43,949 bases of DNA from a virus, in IMG/VR virus record IMGVR_UViG_3300010885_026620, positions 1-43,949 of that record; one strand, written 5' to 3'. The notes under the pieces are model-generated. The model ran no database searches. It was given only the letters and a program-made list of their open reading frames with translations, and was not told the origin of the DNA. The translations under genes and the position numbers were made by a program. Shown one piece after another: positions 32,636 to 40,089 of the stretch (its first letter is position 1; each line of letters opens with the position of its first letter).

Positions 32636-33340
32636 ATGAATAATGAATTACAGACCACAGGCACAAACGCACTTGCACAAATGGCGCAAAATGCAAGTGC
32701 AATAGAATCATTTAGGATTGCGTGCCAAAATTTTAACAGCAAATTACATTCAAATCCTTCACTCGAAAGTTTAGACAAAACACCTGACGGACGGGCGCAA
32801 ACAGTAACGATAAGTCACATTGAAATGACTTTAGATGAATTGTTTTTTGGCTTATGGGAAACCGATAACTTTCGTTGGGCGCAAATAGGGAACGAAGTTG
32901 TAGGGGCAATAGACTTAAAAGTGTTTCACCCCGTTGTTAATGGATGGTTGAAAAGACAAGGGGCGGCATCAATCGTTATAATGGTAGATAAAGCACCCGA
33001 GGGAATGACACAACAGGAAAAAAATCAATGGGCTTTGAATAGCTCAAACAAAAAAAGCAATGCCTTAGATATGGCATTCCCTAAATTAAAGGCTGAATGT
33101 TTGAAAAATGCTGCACAGTCATTAGGTAAACTTTTCGGACGTGACCTTAATAGGAAAAAACAAGACGGTTATAACCCATTAATCAAGCCGCAACAAACTA
33201 CACTAGAGGAATTAACGGCACTATTCGAAGAAAAAAAAGCGTTTATTCCTGCTACATCATTGCCTACTTATCAATTAATTATTGATACTAAGGAGATACA
33301 GTCATACACAAAATTATTCAAGTACCTTCAAACTTTATAA
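32636..33340 (+). CDS. Rad52-like single-strand annealing protein candidate
   Basis: The 234 residues lie directly before an exonuclease, as annealing proteins of two-component phage recombination systems do. 'KSNALDMAFPKLKAECLKNA' followed by 'AQSLGKLFGRDLNRK' resembles the Rad52/Sak helix-strand pattern (A-x-x-D/E-A-x-K-R-A-A...F-G). The N-terminal 'GRAQTVTISHIEMTLDELFF' is also compatible. The family call is based on pattern only; a RecT-type protein is possible. Confidence 0.55.
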   Translation: MNNELQTTGTNALAQMAQNASAIESFRIACQNFNSKLHSNPSLESLDKTPDGRAQTVTISHIEMTLDELFFGLWETDNFRWAQIGNEVVGAIDLKVFHPVVNGWLKRQGAASIVIMVDKAPEGMTQQEKNQWALNSSNKKSNALDMAFPKLKAECLKNAAQSLGKLFGRDLNRKKQDGYNPLIKPQQTTLEELTALFEEKKAFIPATSLPTYQLIIDTKEIQSYTKLFKYLQTL

Positions 33341-33341
33341 A

Positions 33342-34073
33342 ATGGACAACACTAAAAGAAACGGAAACTTTACAAGTAGCGAAATAGTCGCGCTTACAAG
33401 CAACCCGACTGTAAAGGCTAAGGCAAACGGTGAAATATTTGGCGCACCTGCTTTTACTTATATTGAAGAAAAACGTTTTGAAAGAAAGCTAAATTTGCCG
33501 ATTGACATTGAAAGCAACGCAAAGCCGCTAACCTGGGGGAAACTTTGCGAATACAGGATTATTGATTTAGTGTCATTTGATTATCGTGTAACTTCACAGG
33601 AAACCGACACACACCCGACTATTGACTATTGGCGTGGCTCTAAAGATGCAATAAAGAATGATAAAGGCGGCACTATTGTAGATTTCAAATGTCCGATGAC
33701 ACGAAAATCATTTTGTCAATTGGTAGAACCACTTTACAACGGTTGCGATAATCCTATTCAATACATTAGGGATAACCACAAAGACGGTGAAAAGTACTAC
33801 TGGCAGTTAGTTAGTAATGCAATTATCAATAATTGTAAGTACGGCGAATTGATTGTTTATATGCCTTATTTAAGCGAACTTGCATGTATTCAAGACTTAG
33901 CACTAGAGTATGGTACAAAGTGGATACAATGGGCTGAAATTAACGAACTGCCGTATATCTTAGATGATGGCTATTACAAGAATGTAAACGTTATCCGTTT
34001 TGAGATTCCCGAAAGTGACAAAGATTTCTTAACTAACCGTGTAATTGAAGCGGGTAAATATTTATTAAAATGA
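33342..34073 (+). CDS. YqaJ/lambda-exonuclease-like PD-(D/E)XK nuclease
   Basis: I start at the ATG at 33342, just after the previous stop (243 residues). Motifs: 'FTSSEIVAL' (residues 10-18), 'TWGKLCE' (64-70), G-S-K-D (99-102) and 'TIVDFKC' (111-117) with D114 and K116 in place of the usual E-x-K, then 'YYWQLVSNAI'. These are the conserved elements of YqaJ-type recombination exonucleases, which resect 5' ends. It partners with the upstream annealing protein. Confidence 0.75.
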   Translation: MDNTKRNGNFTSSEIVALTSNPTVKAKANGEIFGAPAFTYIEEKRFERKLNLPIDIESNAKPLTWGKLCEYRIIDLVSFDYRVTSQETDTHPTIDYWRGSKDAIKNDKGGTIVDFKCPMTRKSFCQLVEPLYNGCDNPIQYIRDNHKDGEKYYWQLVSNAIINNCKYGELIVYMPYLSELACIQDLALEYGTKWIQWAEINELPYILDDGYYKNVNVIRFEIPESDKDFLTNRVIEAGKYLLK

Positions 34074-34303
34074 CAAACGAAGAAAAAGAGAAAGTACAAG
34101 CGATTAAGTTTGCGCAAATTAGCGGCACTTTCGATGCAGCCCGTAAATTGCAATGTCACCCACGAAACCCGACATTTATAGGTCTTTTAACTGAATTACT
34201 AGGTAACGATGAAGACCTTAAAATAAAGGCTCGTATCATGTTAGTAGAATATGATAAGGAATATAACGCAACAATTATAAGCAATGGCACAACAGCGAAA
34301 TAA
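34070..34303 (+). CDS. Hypothetical helical protein
   Basis: The 77 residues start 'MTNEEKEKVQAIKFAQISGT' and are helical. Overlaps the exonuclease by four bases. No known family. Confidence 0.45.
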   Translation: MTNEEKEKVQAIKFAQISGTFDAARKLQCHPRNPTFIGLLTELLGNDEDLKIKARIMLVEYDKEYNATIISNGTTAK

Positions 34304-34481
34304 ATACGGCTACCCTATCACAGCAATTGAGAGCGAAACTAAAAAAGGTTTTGTTGATTTTGATAAACTCAATACTTTATTAGGTTTCTTTGCAATTGCT
34401 GACAGGACAAGCAGGGCAACAACAATTAATAAAACGTATAAAACAAAGAACAATGTCACGAACAGGACAAAGAATGAATAG
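34284..34481 (+). CDS. Hypothetical protein
   Basis: The 65 residues start 'MAQQRNKYGYPITAIESETK' and end with a basic T/N-rich tail. The gene overlaps both neighbours by 20-29 bases, as is usual in this operon. A minus-strand ORF over it is a shadow. Confidence 0.45.
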   Translation: MAQQRNKYGYPITAIESETKKGFVDFDKLNTLLGFFAIADRTSRATTINKTYKTKNNVTNRTKNE

Positions 34482-34632
34482 GCTAAAGTATGCTGATTTT
34501 CGACCCTGTAAGGTAATATTAGCAGCGAAAAGGCTATCTGAAAAAAGGTTAGGTAAGTGGTACGAAACACGACAACCTAATAGATTGCAAAGAACAATAA
34601 TAAATAATCACTTTAAAAAAGTTATGTTATGA
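34453..34632 (+). CDS. Very basic small protein
   Basis: I choose the ATG at 34453 (59 residues, 'MSRTGQRMNRLKYADFRPCK') over 34390 to reduce overlap with the previous gene. It carries about 17 lysine/arginine residues and should bind nucleic acid if expressed. Its stop overlaps the next start as ATGA. Function unknown. Confidence 0.45.
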   Translation: MSRTGQRMNRLKYADFRPCKVILAAKRLSEKRLGKWYETRQPNRLQRTIINNHFKKVML

Positions 34633-35156
34633 AATGGAAAGATGATTTTATTGCATTTGTTGGCAATGAAACAGGAATATTAAATTATCCTCCTCACGGT
34701 AAAAGAATCACAAAATCCGAATACCTTAAATTAACAGGTCGTGAACCGTTGCAACGGAATTGGAAGGGGGTAAGGTTTAGAATGGTAGAAAGTTTTATTA
34801 CAAAATATTGTGTAATAACAAAAAAAGATAGTTCAAATTATTACATTGAAGGTAAATCTGGAGGTTGTGATTTTAGGCAACAAAGAAATATTGATGAAGT
34901 CAATAAAAACTTTGAAAACGGAACATGGATTGAACTCAAGGAAGAACCTACTAATGCAAAAGAACTAATTGCAGACCCTACTTATTACACCCCTAATTAC
35001 TTAGTTGATGCAATTAGTAACATCCACGTTGAACGCCCTAATACACTAGAGGATAGAGTTAAGGAACTTGAAAAAGAAGTTGAAATGTTGCCTAAGTTAT
35101 TTGAAAAATTAGATGAATTATTATCAATCCTAAATAAAAGACATGGAGATAAATAA
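34629..35156 (+). CDS. Hypothetical protein with C-terminal coiled coil
   Basis: The 175 residues have a compact N-terminal half ('MKWKDDFIAFVGNETGIL', 'GRYPLQRNWKGVRF'-like region) and a C-terminal helix with heptads ('LEDRVKELEKEVEMLPKLFE'). No known domain; in the recombination operon, so possibly a DNA-metabolism accessory. Confidence 0.5.
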   Translation: MKWKDDFIAFVGNETGILNYPPHGKRITKSEYLKLTGREPLQRNWKGVRFRMVESFITKYCVITKKDSSNYYIEGKSGGCDFRQQRNIDEVNKNFENGTWIELKEEPTNAKELIADPTYYTPNYLVDAISNIHVERPNTLEDRVKELEKEVEMLPKLFEKLDELLSILNKRHGDK

Positions 35157-35319
35157 AATACAAGTCGATATTATTAAGAAAAACATCATAATAGCCGACA
35201 ACGATAATATCCCTTTTGTTGAACACGTTTTCATCCCCCTAGAAGATTGGAACGTAGTTAAAAGTTACATAGATTCACAAATTAAACTAAAAAGTAAGGC
35301 TACTGACAGCCAGGAATAA
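35143..35319 (+). CDS. 58-residue hypothetical protein
   Basis: A short ORF overlapping the previous gene by 14 bases and ending two bases before the next ATG. Its 'VFIPLEDWNVVKSYIDSQIK' resembles 'IIIPITEWEDIKNYIDQQF' in the 37135 product, so the two may be distant paralogues. Function unknown. Confidence 0.55.
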   Translation: MEINKIQVDIIKKNIIIADNDNIPFVEHVFIPLEDWNVVKSYIDSQIKLKSKATDSQE

Positions 35320-35321
35320 TT

Positions 35322-35558
35322 ATGGAAAATGAAATAACAAAACAAACAATGGCAGACAAATTTAATGCTATTTATGAAATTGCAATGGCAACTTCACGCA
35401 AGTTAGACCAACAAAAAATTAAAGTAGAACACGCAAAGGCTACAGCATCACTAATGAAACAAGCTAATAATGTTTTAGTATGTCAATTAGATGCAGCTAA
35501 ATTTATTAGAGATTCAAAAGAAACATCAAAAGATTTATTAAATGAAGTCGGGTTGTAA
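35322..35558 (+). CDS. Hypothetical helical protein
   Basis: The 78 residues are one long amphipathic helix ('TSRKLDQQKIKVEHAKATAS', 'QANNVLVCQLDAAKFI'), like small proteins next to recombination genes in other Bacteroidota phages. Function unknown. Confidence 0.5.
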   Translation: MENEITKQTMADKFNAIYEIAMATSRKLDQQKIKVEHAKATASLMKQANNVLVCQLDAAKFIRDSKETSKDLLNEVGL

Positions 35559-36003
35559 TATCGCTAAAAGTGTAAGATATAATTTGAAAGATTATAGGTT
35601 AGCTTTTATAAAGCATTTTTATGAAAGTTACAGAATAAATAATTTACATAAAAATACACCATTATTTATAAAAACTGAACTTTCTAAATTAGATATTAAA
35701 ATAAAAAATAAAGGGATATTACAAAATAAGGAAATAGTAAAAGAGTATTTTATTGGATTAAAATTATGTTATGAGTTTTATGAAAATGATGATTTATTTT
35801 CAATTAAAGAAACTGAAATATTAAAATCTATAAAATATTATCATAGTAGATTGACTTTATCATATAAAGATAACCCGTGGATTTATTTTAATATAATTAG
35901 CCCTATTATTGATAAATATCCTTTATTTTTTAAAATGAAAAAAGTACAATCTTTTATAGTTTCATATAATTATTATCTTAAACGTAAACCTAACACAAAA
36001 TAA
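35542..36003 (+). CDS. AT-rich hypothetical protein, probably acquired
   Basis: The 153 residues are rich in K, I, Y and F, and the gene is visibly more A+T-rich than its neighbours, with ATA, AAA and TTA codons dominating. This suggests recent transfer. It has no recognised motif; a basic, aromatic helical protein. It overlaps the previous gene by 17 bases and is followed by a small hairpin (36010-36026) before SSB. Confidence 0.5.
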   Translation: MKSGCNIAKSVRYNLKDYRLAFIKHFYESYRINNLHKNTPLFIKTELSKLDIKIKNKGILQNKEIVKEYFIGLKLCYEFYENDDLFSIKETEILKSIKYYHSRLTLSYKDNPWIYFNIISPIIDKYPLFFKMKKVQSFIVSYNYYLKRKPNTK

Positions 36004-36038
36004 ACCCCCACTAGAGGTAATCTAGTTATATAAATATT

Positions 36039-36446
36039 ATGATTAAATTAACAGCAATCGGACATTTGGGCAAGGATTCAGAAGTTCGGAAAGTAGGCGA
36101 AAGGCAAGTGATTAACTTTTCAGTAGCTCATTCAGAAAAATACAAGGATGCACAGGGTAATCAACAAACTAAATCCTTATGGATTGAGTGTGCGTATTGG
36201 AGTGAAAAAACAGCAATAGCCCAATATCTTAAAAAAGGTACTCAGGTTTACATTGAGGGGCAACCTGATATACAACAGTATCAAACAAACGATGGAAGGA
36301 CAGGCGTAAAGTTGATATGTAGGGTTGGTAGTGTTCAATTATTAGGTAGTAGTAATACCGAGCAACAACAAGCACCTACTACTTTTTCACAAAGCAATGC
36401 AGCGGGAACGGTAACTGATGTGGCAAGTGATGATTTGCCTTTTTAG
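36039..36446 (+). CDS. ssb: Single-stranded DNA-binding protein
   Basis: The 135 residues form a bacterial-type SSB: an OB fold from 'MIKLTAIGHLGKDSEVRKV' through 'VYIEGQPDIQQYQTNDGRTG', then a disordered Q/S/T linker and the acidic tip D-D-L-P-F, which recruits replication and repair proteins. It protects single strands during replication and recombination. Confidence 0.95.
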   Translation: MIKLTAIGHLGKDSEVRKVGERQVINFSVAHSEKYKDAQGNQQTKSLWIECAYWSEKTAIAQYLKKGTQVYIEGQPDIQQYQTNDGRTGVKLICRVGSVQLLGSSNTEQQQAPTTFSQSNAAGTVTDVASDDLPF

Positions 36447-36455
36447 GTTATCCTA

Positions 36456-36487
36456 AATAATAATTTAGATTAATCTAAATTATTATT
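36456..36487. promoter_or_regulatory. 32-bp perfect palindrome after ssb
   Basis: Bases 36456-36470 are an exact reverse complement of 36473-36487, separated by two bases (core TAGATTAATCTA). It is AT-rich. As DNA it could bind a dimeric regulator; as RNA it forms a 15-bp hairpin ahead of the terminator at 36492. Confidence 0.6.
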
Positions 36488-36491
36488 AACA

Positions 36492-36527
36492 CCTGCTATA
36501 CCAAATCCGTATAGCAGGTTAATTTTT
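36492..36527 (+). terminator. Intrinsic terminator between ssb and the nuclease gene
   Basis: A perfect 10-bp stem, CCTGCTATAC (36492-36501) with GTATAGCAGG (36509-36518), seven-base loop, then TTAATTTTT. Together with the palindrome just upstream it makes a double hairpin after ssb. Confidence 0.85.
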
Positions 36528-36533
36528 ACAACA

Positions 36534-36992
36534 ATGACCTACAAAGAACGATACAACGAGATTCACAAAGAGTGGAGTAAAAAGAAGTTCCCAAGCGTAC
36601 ATAAGGATAATTTCTACACTTTGCCTAAAATGCCTGACATAAGAGCAAGTAACGGGCTTACAAATTATATAGTGAACGTTATTAATTGGATGGGTGGAAA
36701 TGCGACAAGGGTATCAAGTGCAGGGCGAATGGTCGATGCACAACAGAAACAACCAAGCGGCACAATCCTTACAGTCAAAAAATACATTCCATCCACAACA
36801 CGCAAAGGAACGGCGGACGTTACAGCGACTTTTAAAAGCAAAAGTTTTAAGTTTGAAATAAAAATAGGAAATGATAAACCTAGTGCTTACCAAATTGAAG
36901 AACAAAGAAGAGAAATAGCAGCAGGCGGTTATTATTTTTTTATAAAAACTCCCGATGATTTTTGGAGTGCAATAGATTTTGTATTGAAATAA
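36534..36992 (+). CDS. VRR-NUC-like nuclease
   Basis: The 152 residues contain the VRR-NUC/PD-(D/E)XK core: G92-T-A-D95 ('KGTADVTATF'), E108-x-K110 ('FKFEIKIG'), then Q120 and Q124 ('SAYQIEEQRREIAAGGYYFF'). This layout fits Holliday-junction or flap nucleases in phage replication modules, which also commonly sit after SSB. It may resolve recombination intermediates or trim DNA before packaging. Confidence 0.75.
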   Translation: MTYKERYNEIHKEWSKKKFPSVHKDNFYTLPKMPDIRASNGLTNYIVNVINWMGGNATRVSSAGRMVDAQQKQPSGTILTVKKYIPSTTRKGTADVTATFKSKSFKFEIKIGNDKPSAYQIEEQRREIAAGGYYFFIKTPDDFWSAIDFVLK

Positions 36993-36996
36993 TGAT

Positions 36997-37004
36997 TATA
37001 TTTG
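36997..37004 (+). promoter_or_regulatory. -7 element (TATATTTG) for the structured RNA
   Basis: TATATTTG overlaps the end of the nuclease gene. A TTTG lies at 36978-36981, closer than the ideal 19 bases (15), so strength is uncertain. Transcription would start near 37009 and run into the structured RNA. Confidence 0.55.
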
Positions 37005-37008
37005 CAGC

Positions 37009-37128
37009 AGTTCGCACAGGTAGAAGTGTACGACAATAAACTCATTTTAAACGCCCGAAAGGCGGACTAGCCGAACATAACTAAAGTGTTATGTTCACTT
37101 CTACCTAGTCCATCTTTCGGGTTTTTTT
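37009..37128 (+). ncRNA. Structured RNA or transcription attenuator before the replication-initiator operon
   Basis: Four helices can be read from the sequence. A: GGTAGAAGTG (37019-37028) with CACTTCTACC (37096-37105). B: CCCGAAAG (37054-37061) with CTTTCGGG (37114-37121). C: GGACTAG (37064-37070) with CTAGTCC (37105-37111). D: GAACATAAC (37073-37081) with GTTATGTTC (37088-37096). B, C and D nest and, with the T-run at 37122-37128, make a terminator. A crosses B and C, so it is either a pseudoknot or an alternative fold that would open the terminator. The 3' arms of D, A, C and B are almost contiguous. No known RNA family comes to mind. Thirteen bases later the next gene starts. Confidence 0.72.
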
Positions 37129-37134
37129 ATTTTT

Positions 37135-37329
37135 ATGGCACAATTAGAATTAATTTACGTTGTTGAAACTGAAAATAATACTGAAGAAAAGTATTTATGT
37201 ACAGTAACAAAAAGAAATGAAATCCAAATTTTAAAAGCCTTAAATGGTGAAAAAATTATTATTCCTATTACTGAATGGGAAGATATAAAAAATTATATAG
37301 ACCAACAATTTACTCACTACGAACCTTAA
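37135..37329 (+). CDS. Hypothetical protein, first gene after the attenuator
   Basis: The 64 residues start 'MAQLELIYVVETENNTEEKY' and form strands followed by the helix 'ITEWEDIKNYIDQQF', similar to the 35143 product. It begins six bases after the terminator-like T-run. Function unknown. Confidence 0.5.
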   Translation: MAQLELIYVVETENNTEEKYLCTVTKRNEIQILKALNGEKIIIPITEWEDIKNYIDQQFTHYEP

Positions 37330-37340
37330 AATATCTAACG

Positions 37341-38102
37341 ATGGCAAAAGATACATTTTACTTTACTCATGATTTCAATACTAGAAATGATGAAAAAATA
37401 AAGCTACTAATAAGAAAACACAGGATGCAAGGTTATGGCATTTTTTGGGCAATTATAGAAGACCTTTATAATAATGCAAACGTAATGAGATTGGATTACG
37501 AAGGTATTGCAGACGATTTAAGAGTGGATACTGACATAATAAAAAGCATCATAAATGACTTTAATTTATTTATAATTGATGGTAATAATTTTGGCAGTTT
37601 ATCGGTAGAAAGAAGACTGAACGAAAGGAAAGAAAAAAGCAAAAACGCTAGTGATTCAGCAAATAAAAGATGGGAAATTTATAGAAATTATTTAGATAAT
37701 AATGCGAACGCAATGCAAACGCATAGCGAACGCAATGCGAATGTTATGCGAACGCAATGCGAAACAGATGCGACCGCAATGCTAGAAAGGAAAGGAAAGG
37801 AAATAAAAGAAATAAATAAAGAAAATATTATTGTTGCTAAAGCAACCTCCACCAAAAAGTCATTTGAAGAAAGAAGGAAAGATTTTGCTATACAAGTACA
37901 ATCTTTTAAGGATAAGTACGAAAAAGATTTATTAGCAAAATTCTTTAGTTATTGGGTAGAGCCTAATAAGCCAAAAACTAAAATGAAATTTGAATTAGAA
38001 AAGACTTGGGATTTATCTATGAGGATTGCTAGATGGAAAGCTAACGACTTCAAAAAGAAAATTACAGAAATCCCTATTTACGTACCCGAATTTGTAATGT
38101 AA
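37341..38102 (+). CDS. DUF4373-type replication initiator
   Basis: I start at the ATG at 37341 (253 residues), since the domain begins directly there: 'KDTFYFTHDFNTRNDEKIKL', 'LIRKHRMQGYGIFWAIIEDL'. This is the DUF4373/Lin1244-like N-terminal domain (winged helix) of phage replication proteins. The middle (residues about 121-148, N/A/M/R/T-rich) is coded by four iterons; the C-terminal half has 'FEERRKDFAIQVQSFKDKY' and 'LLAKFFSYWVEPNKPKTKM', common in phage initiators that load helicase. As in lambda O, the origin probably lies inside the gene. Confidence 0.75.
   Translation: MAKDTFYFTHDFNTRNDEKIKLLIRKHRMQGYGIFWAIIEDLYNNANVMRLDYEGIADDLRVDTDIIKSIINDFNLFIIDGNNFGSLSVERRLNERKEKSKNASDSANKRWEIYRNYLDNNANAMQTHSERNANVMRTQCETDATAMLERKGKEIKEINKENIIVAKATSTKKSFEERRKDFAIQVQSFKDKYEKDLLAKFFSYWVEPNKPKTKMKFELEKTWDLSMRIARWKANDFKKKITEIPIYVPEFVM
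37704..37782 (+). repeat. Four 13-bp iterons at exact 22-bp spacing (candidate origin)
   Basis: GCGAACGCAATGC occurs at 37704, 37726 and 37748, and GCGACCGCAATGC at 37770: four copies, each 22 bp apart with nine-base spacers. Because 22 is not a multiple of three, each copy is read in another frame, so the conservation is in DNA, not protein. A purine-rich, AT-rich tract (37783-37838, GGAAA repeats) follows, as at unwinding elements. This is the layout of an initiator-bound replication origin. Confidence 0.85.
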
Positions 38103-38103
38103 C

Positions 38104-40017
38104 ATGATAGCACAATTAACATTAGATGCAGTTAAGCAAAGGATTGACATAGTTACTCTAATAGGTGAATATGTTACATTAAAAAAGAACGGTAGTAATC
38201 ATGTTGGTTTATGTCCTTTCCATGACGAGAAAAGCGGTTCATTTACTGTAAGTAAATCGAAAGATATGTTTAAATGTTTTGGATGCGGTAAAAGTGGTGA
38301 TTCTATTACTTTTGTCATGGAACACCAAAAAACAACATATCCAAACGCTTTAAAGTTTCTTGCAGCAAAATACAATATTGAAGTACTTGAAGAAACAACC
38401 GAAAATAAAAAAACTTACGAAAAGCCTACTCCTAGACTTGAAAAGTTATCAAAAAAGACAATTGAGTATTTTGAAAAGAATAGGGGAATATCAAACAATA
38501 CTTTACTACGATTCAATGTAACTGAATGTTTGGAATGGATGCCGAAAGCACAAAAAGAAGTGCCTACTATTTGTTTTAATTTTTATCAAAATGACGAATT
38601 GGTAAATATTAAGTTCAGAGCAAAAAATAAAGACTTTAAATTAAATAAAGATAGTAAGCTAATTTTTTACAACATTGATGCAATAGATGGTACAGACGAT
38701 GCAATAATTTGCGAAGGTGAAATAGATGCGATGTCTTTTTATGAAGCGAATGAGTATAATGTTGTAAGTGTTCCAAACGGGGCAGCTACAGGTAAATTGA
38801 ATTTAGAATACTTAGACAATTGTTATAAATATTTTGAAAATAAGGAACGTATTTATATCGCTAGTGATGGCGATGCAGCCGGTAAAAAATTAGCGGAAGA
38901 ACTTTGCAGACGTTTAGGGAAAGAACGTTGTTTATTGGTGCAATATCCTGAAGGGTGCAAGGATACAAACGAAGTGTTATTGAAGTACGGCAAACAAGCG
39001 GTAAATGATTTGATTTTAAACGCTAAGTTATACCCACTTGAAGGTGAAAGCACAATGGAGGATATGTTTCCAACATTGCAAGACTTTTATAAAAATGGTT
39101 ATCCCAAAGGATGCAATAGTGGAATGTTAGATGAATTAGGCGATAATGATAGTTTTGTTACGTTTATCCCTCAGCAACTTACAATGGTCACAGGTATTAA
39201 TGGACATGGTAAGGACGAGGTTGTGAATAATATTTGCATGGGATTAGCTAAGATTAACGGCTGGAAAACGGCAGTTTGCCAATTTGAAGAAAATACAGAA
39301 ATAACAGCGAGTAAATTACTAGAGAAATACACTAACAAAGCATTTGACTTTAGAAAAGATACCACACAAAGAATGAATCCTGATGAATTTAATGAAGGAG
39401 TTTTATTTGTTTCAGAATATTTTAAATTAATGAATGTTGATGAAATGGATACTACGATTGATTCAATCATCGAAAAGGCAAAGCAAATGATTGTAAGATA
39501 TGGGATTAACTGCTTAGTGATTAGCCCGTGGAACTGTATAGAGCATCAAATACCTATTGGGATGCCCGAAACTCAATACATAAGCCAAACACTTAGCAAG
39601 CTAACATCCTTTATAAAAAAATATCATATTCATTGTTTCTTAGTTGCTCATCCTACTAAGATGCAAAAGAATTTAGTTACTAAGAAATACGAAATACCTA
39701 CAATGCAAAATATTAGCGGTTCAGTTCATTTTGCTAATAAGACACATAACGGATTATCAATTTATCGAAATTTTGAGGACGGCACAACAGAGGTTCATGT
39801 TCAGAAAGTAAAGTTTTATTGGTTGGGTCGTGTTGGTATGCGTTTATTTGACTACGATAGAATGACAAGACGTTACACAGGATTAGACGTTGCAGAAGTA
39901 AAGCCACAAACACAGCAACCACAACCTCCGCCAAACTTTAAAAAGATTGAAGTAGTTCAGCAATTAGAGCAAGCGGATTTATGGGGGATGGACGTAGATA
40001 GAGAAAATGAATTTTAA
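38104..40017 (+). CDS. Primase-helicase (CHC2 zinc, TOPRIM, DnaB-type helicase)
   Basis: The 637 residues hold, in order, a CHC2 zinc finger (C37, H40, C58, C61), a TOPRIM domain (E204 in 'ICEGEIDAM', D255-x-D257 in 'ASDGDAAG') and a RecA-fold helicase. The helicase P-loop reads 'GINGHGKDE' (364-372), with D371 instead of S or T, then 'SPWNCIEHQIPIGMPETQYI' and 'VAHPTKMQKN'. It makes primers and unwinds DNA, like T7 gp4 and Twinkle. It is two bases behind the initiator gene. The odd P-loop may lower ATPase activity. Confidence 0.9.
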   Translation: MIAQLTLDAVKQRIDIVTLIGEYVTLKKNGSNHVGLCPFHDEKSGSFTVSKSKDMFKCFGCGKSGDSITFVMEHQKTTYPNALKFLAAKYNIEVLEETTENKKTYEKPTPRLEKLSKKTIEYFEKNRGISNNTLLRFNVTECLEWMPKAQKEVPTICFNFYQNDELVNIKFRAKNKDFKLNKDSKLIFYNIDAIDGTDDAIICEGEIDAMSFYEANEYNVVSVPNGAATGKLNLEYLDNCYKYFENKERIYIASDGDAAGKKLAEELCRRLGKERCLLVQYPEGCKDTNEVLLKYGKQAVNDLILNAKLYPLEGESTMEDMFPTLQDFYKNGYPKGCNSGMLDELGDNDSFVTFIPQQLTMVTGINGHGKDEVVNNICMGLAKINGWKTAVCQFEENTEITASKLLEKYTNKAFDFRKDTTQRMNPDEFNEGVLFVSEYFKLMNVDEMDTTIDSIIEKAKQMIVRYGINCLVISPWNCIEHQIPIGMPETQYISQTLSKLTSFIKKYHIHCFLVAHPTKMQKNLVTKKYEIPTMQNISGSVHFANKTHNGLSIYRNFEDGTTEVHVQKVKFYWLGRVGMRLFDYDRMTRRYTGLDVAEVKPQTQQPQPPPNFKKIEVVQQLEQADLWGMDVDRENEF

Positions 40018-40035
40018 CACATAAAACAAACAATT

Positions 40036-40089
40036 ATGATACTATCAGACAGCGCAATATTGCAGGAAAAACAAAAATTAGGATTATGA
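40036..40089 (+). CDS. 17-residue leader peptide with dCTP-deaminase-like start
   Basis: A short ORF, 'MILSDSAILQEKQKLGL', ends in an ATGA overlap with the methyltransferase start. Its first eight residues resemble the N-terminus of dCTP deaminases (M-I-L-S-D-x-x-I-L), so it may be a relic of a lost gene. It could alternatively serve as a leader for coupled translation. Weak evidence. Confidence 0.3.
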   Translation: MILSDSAILQEKQKLGL

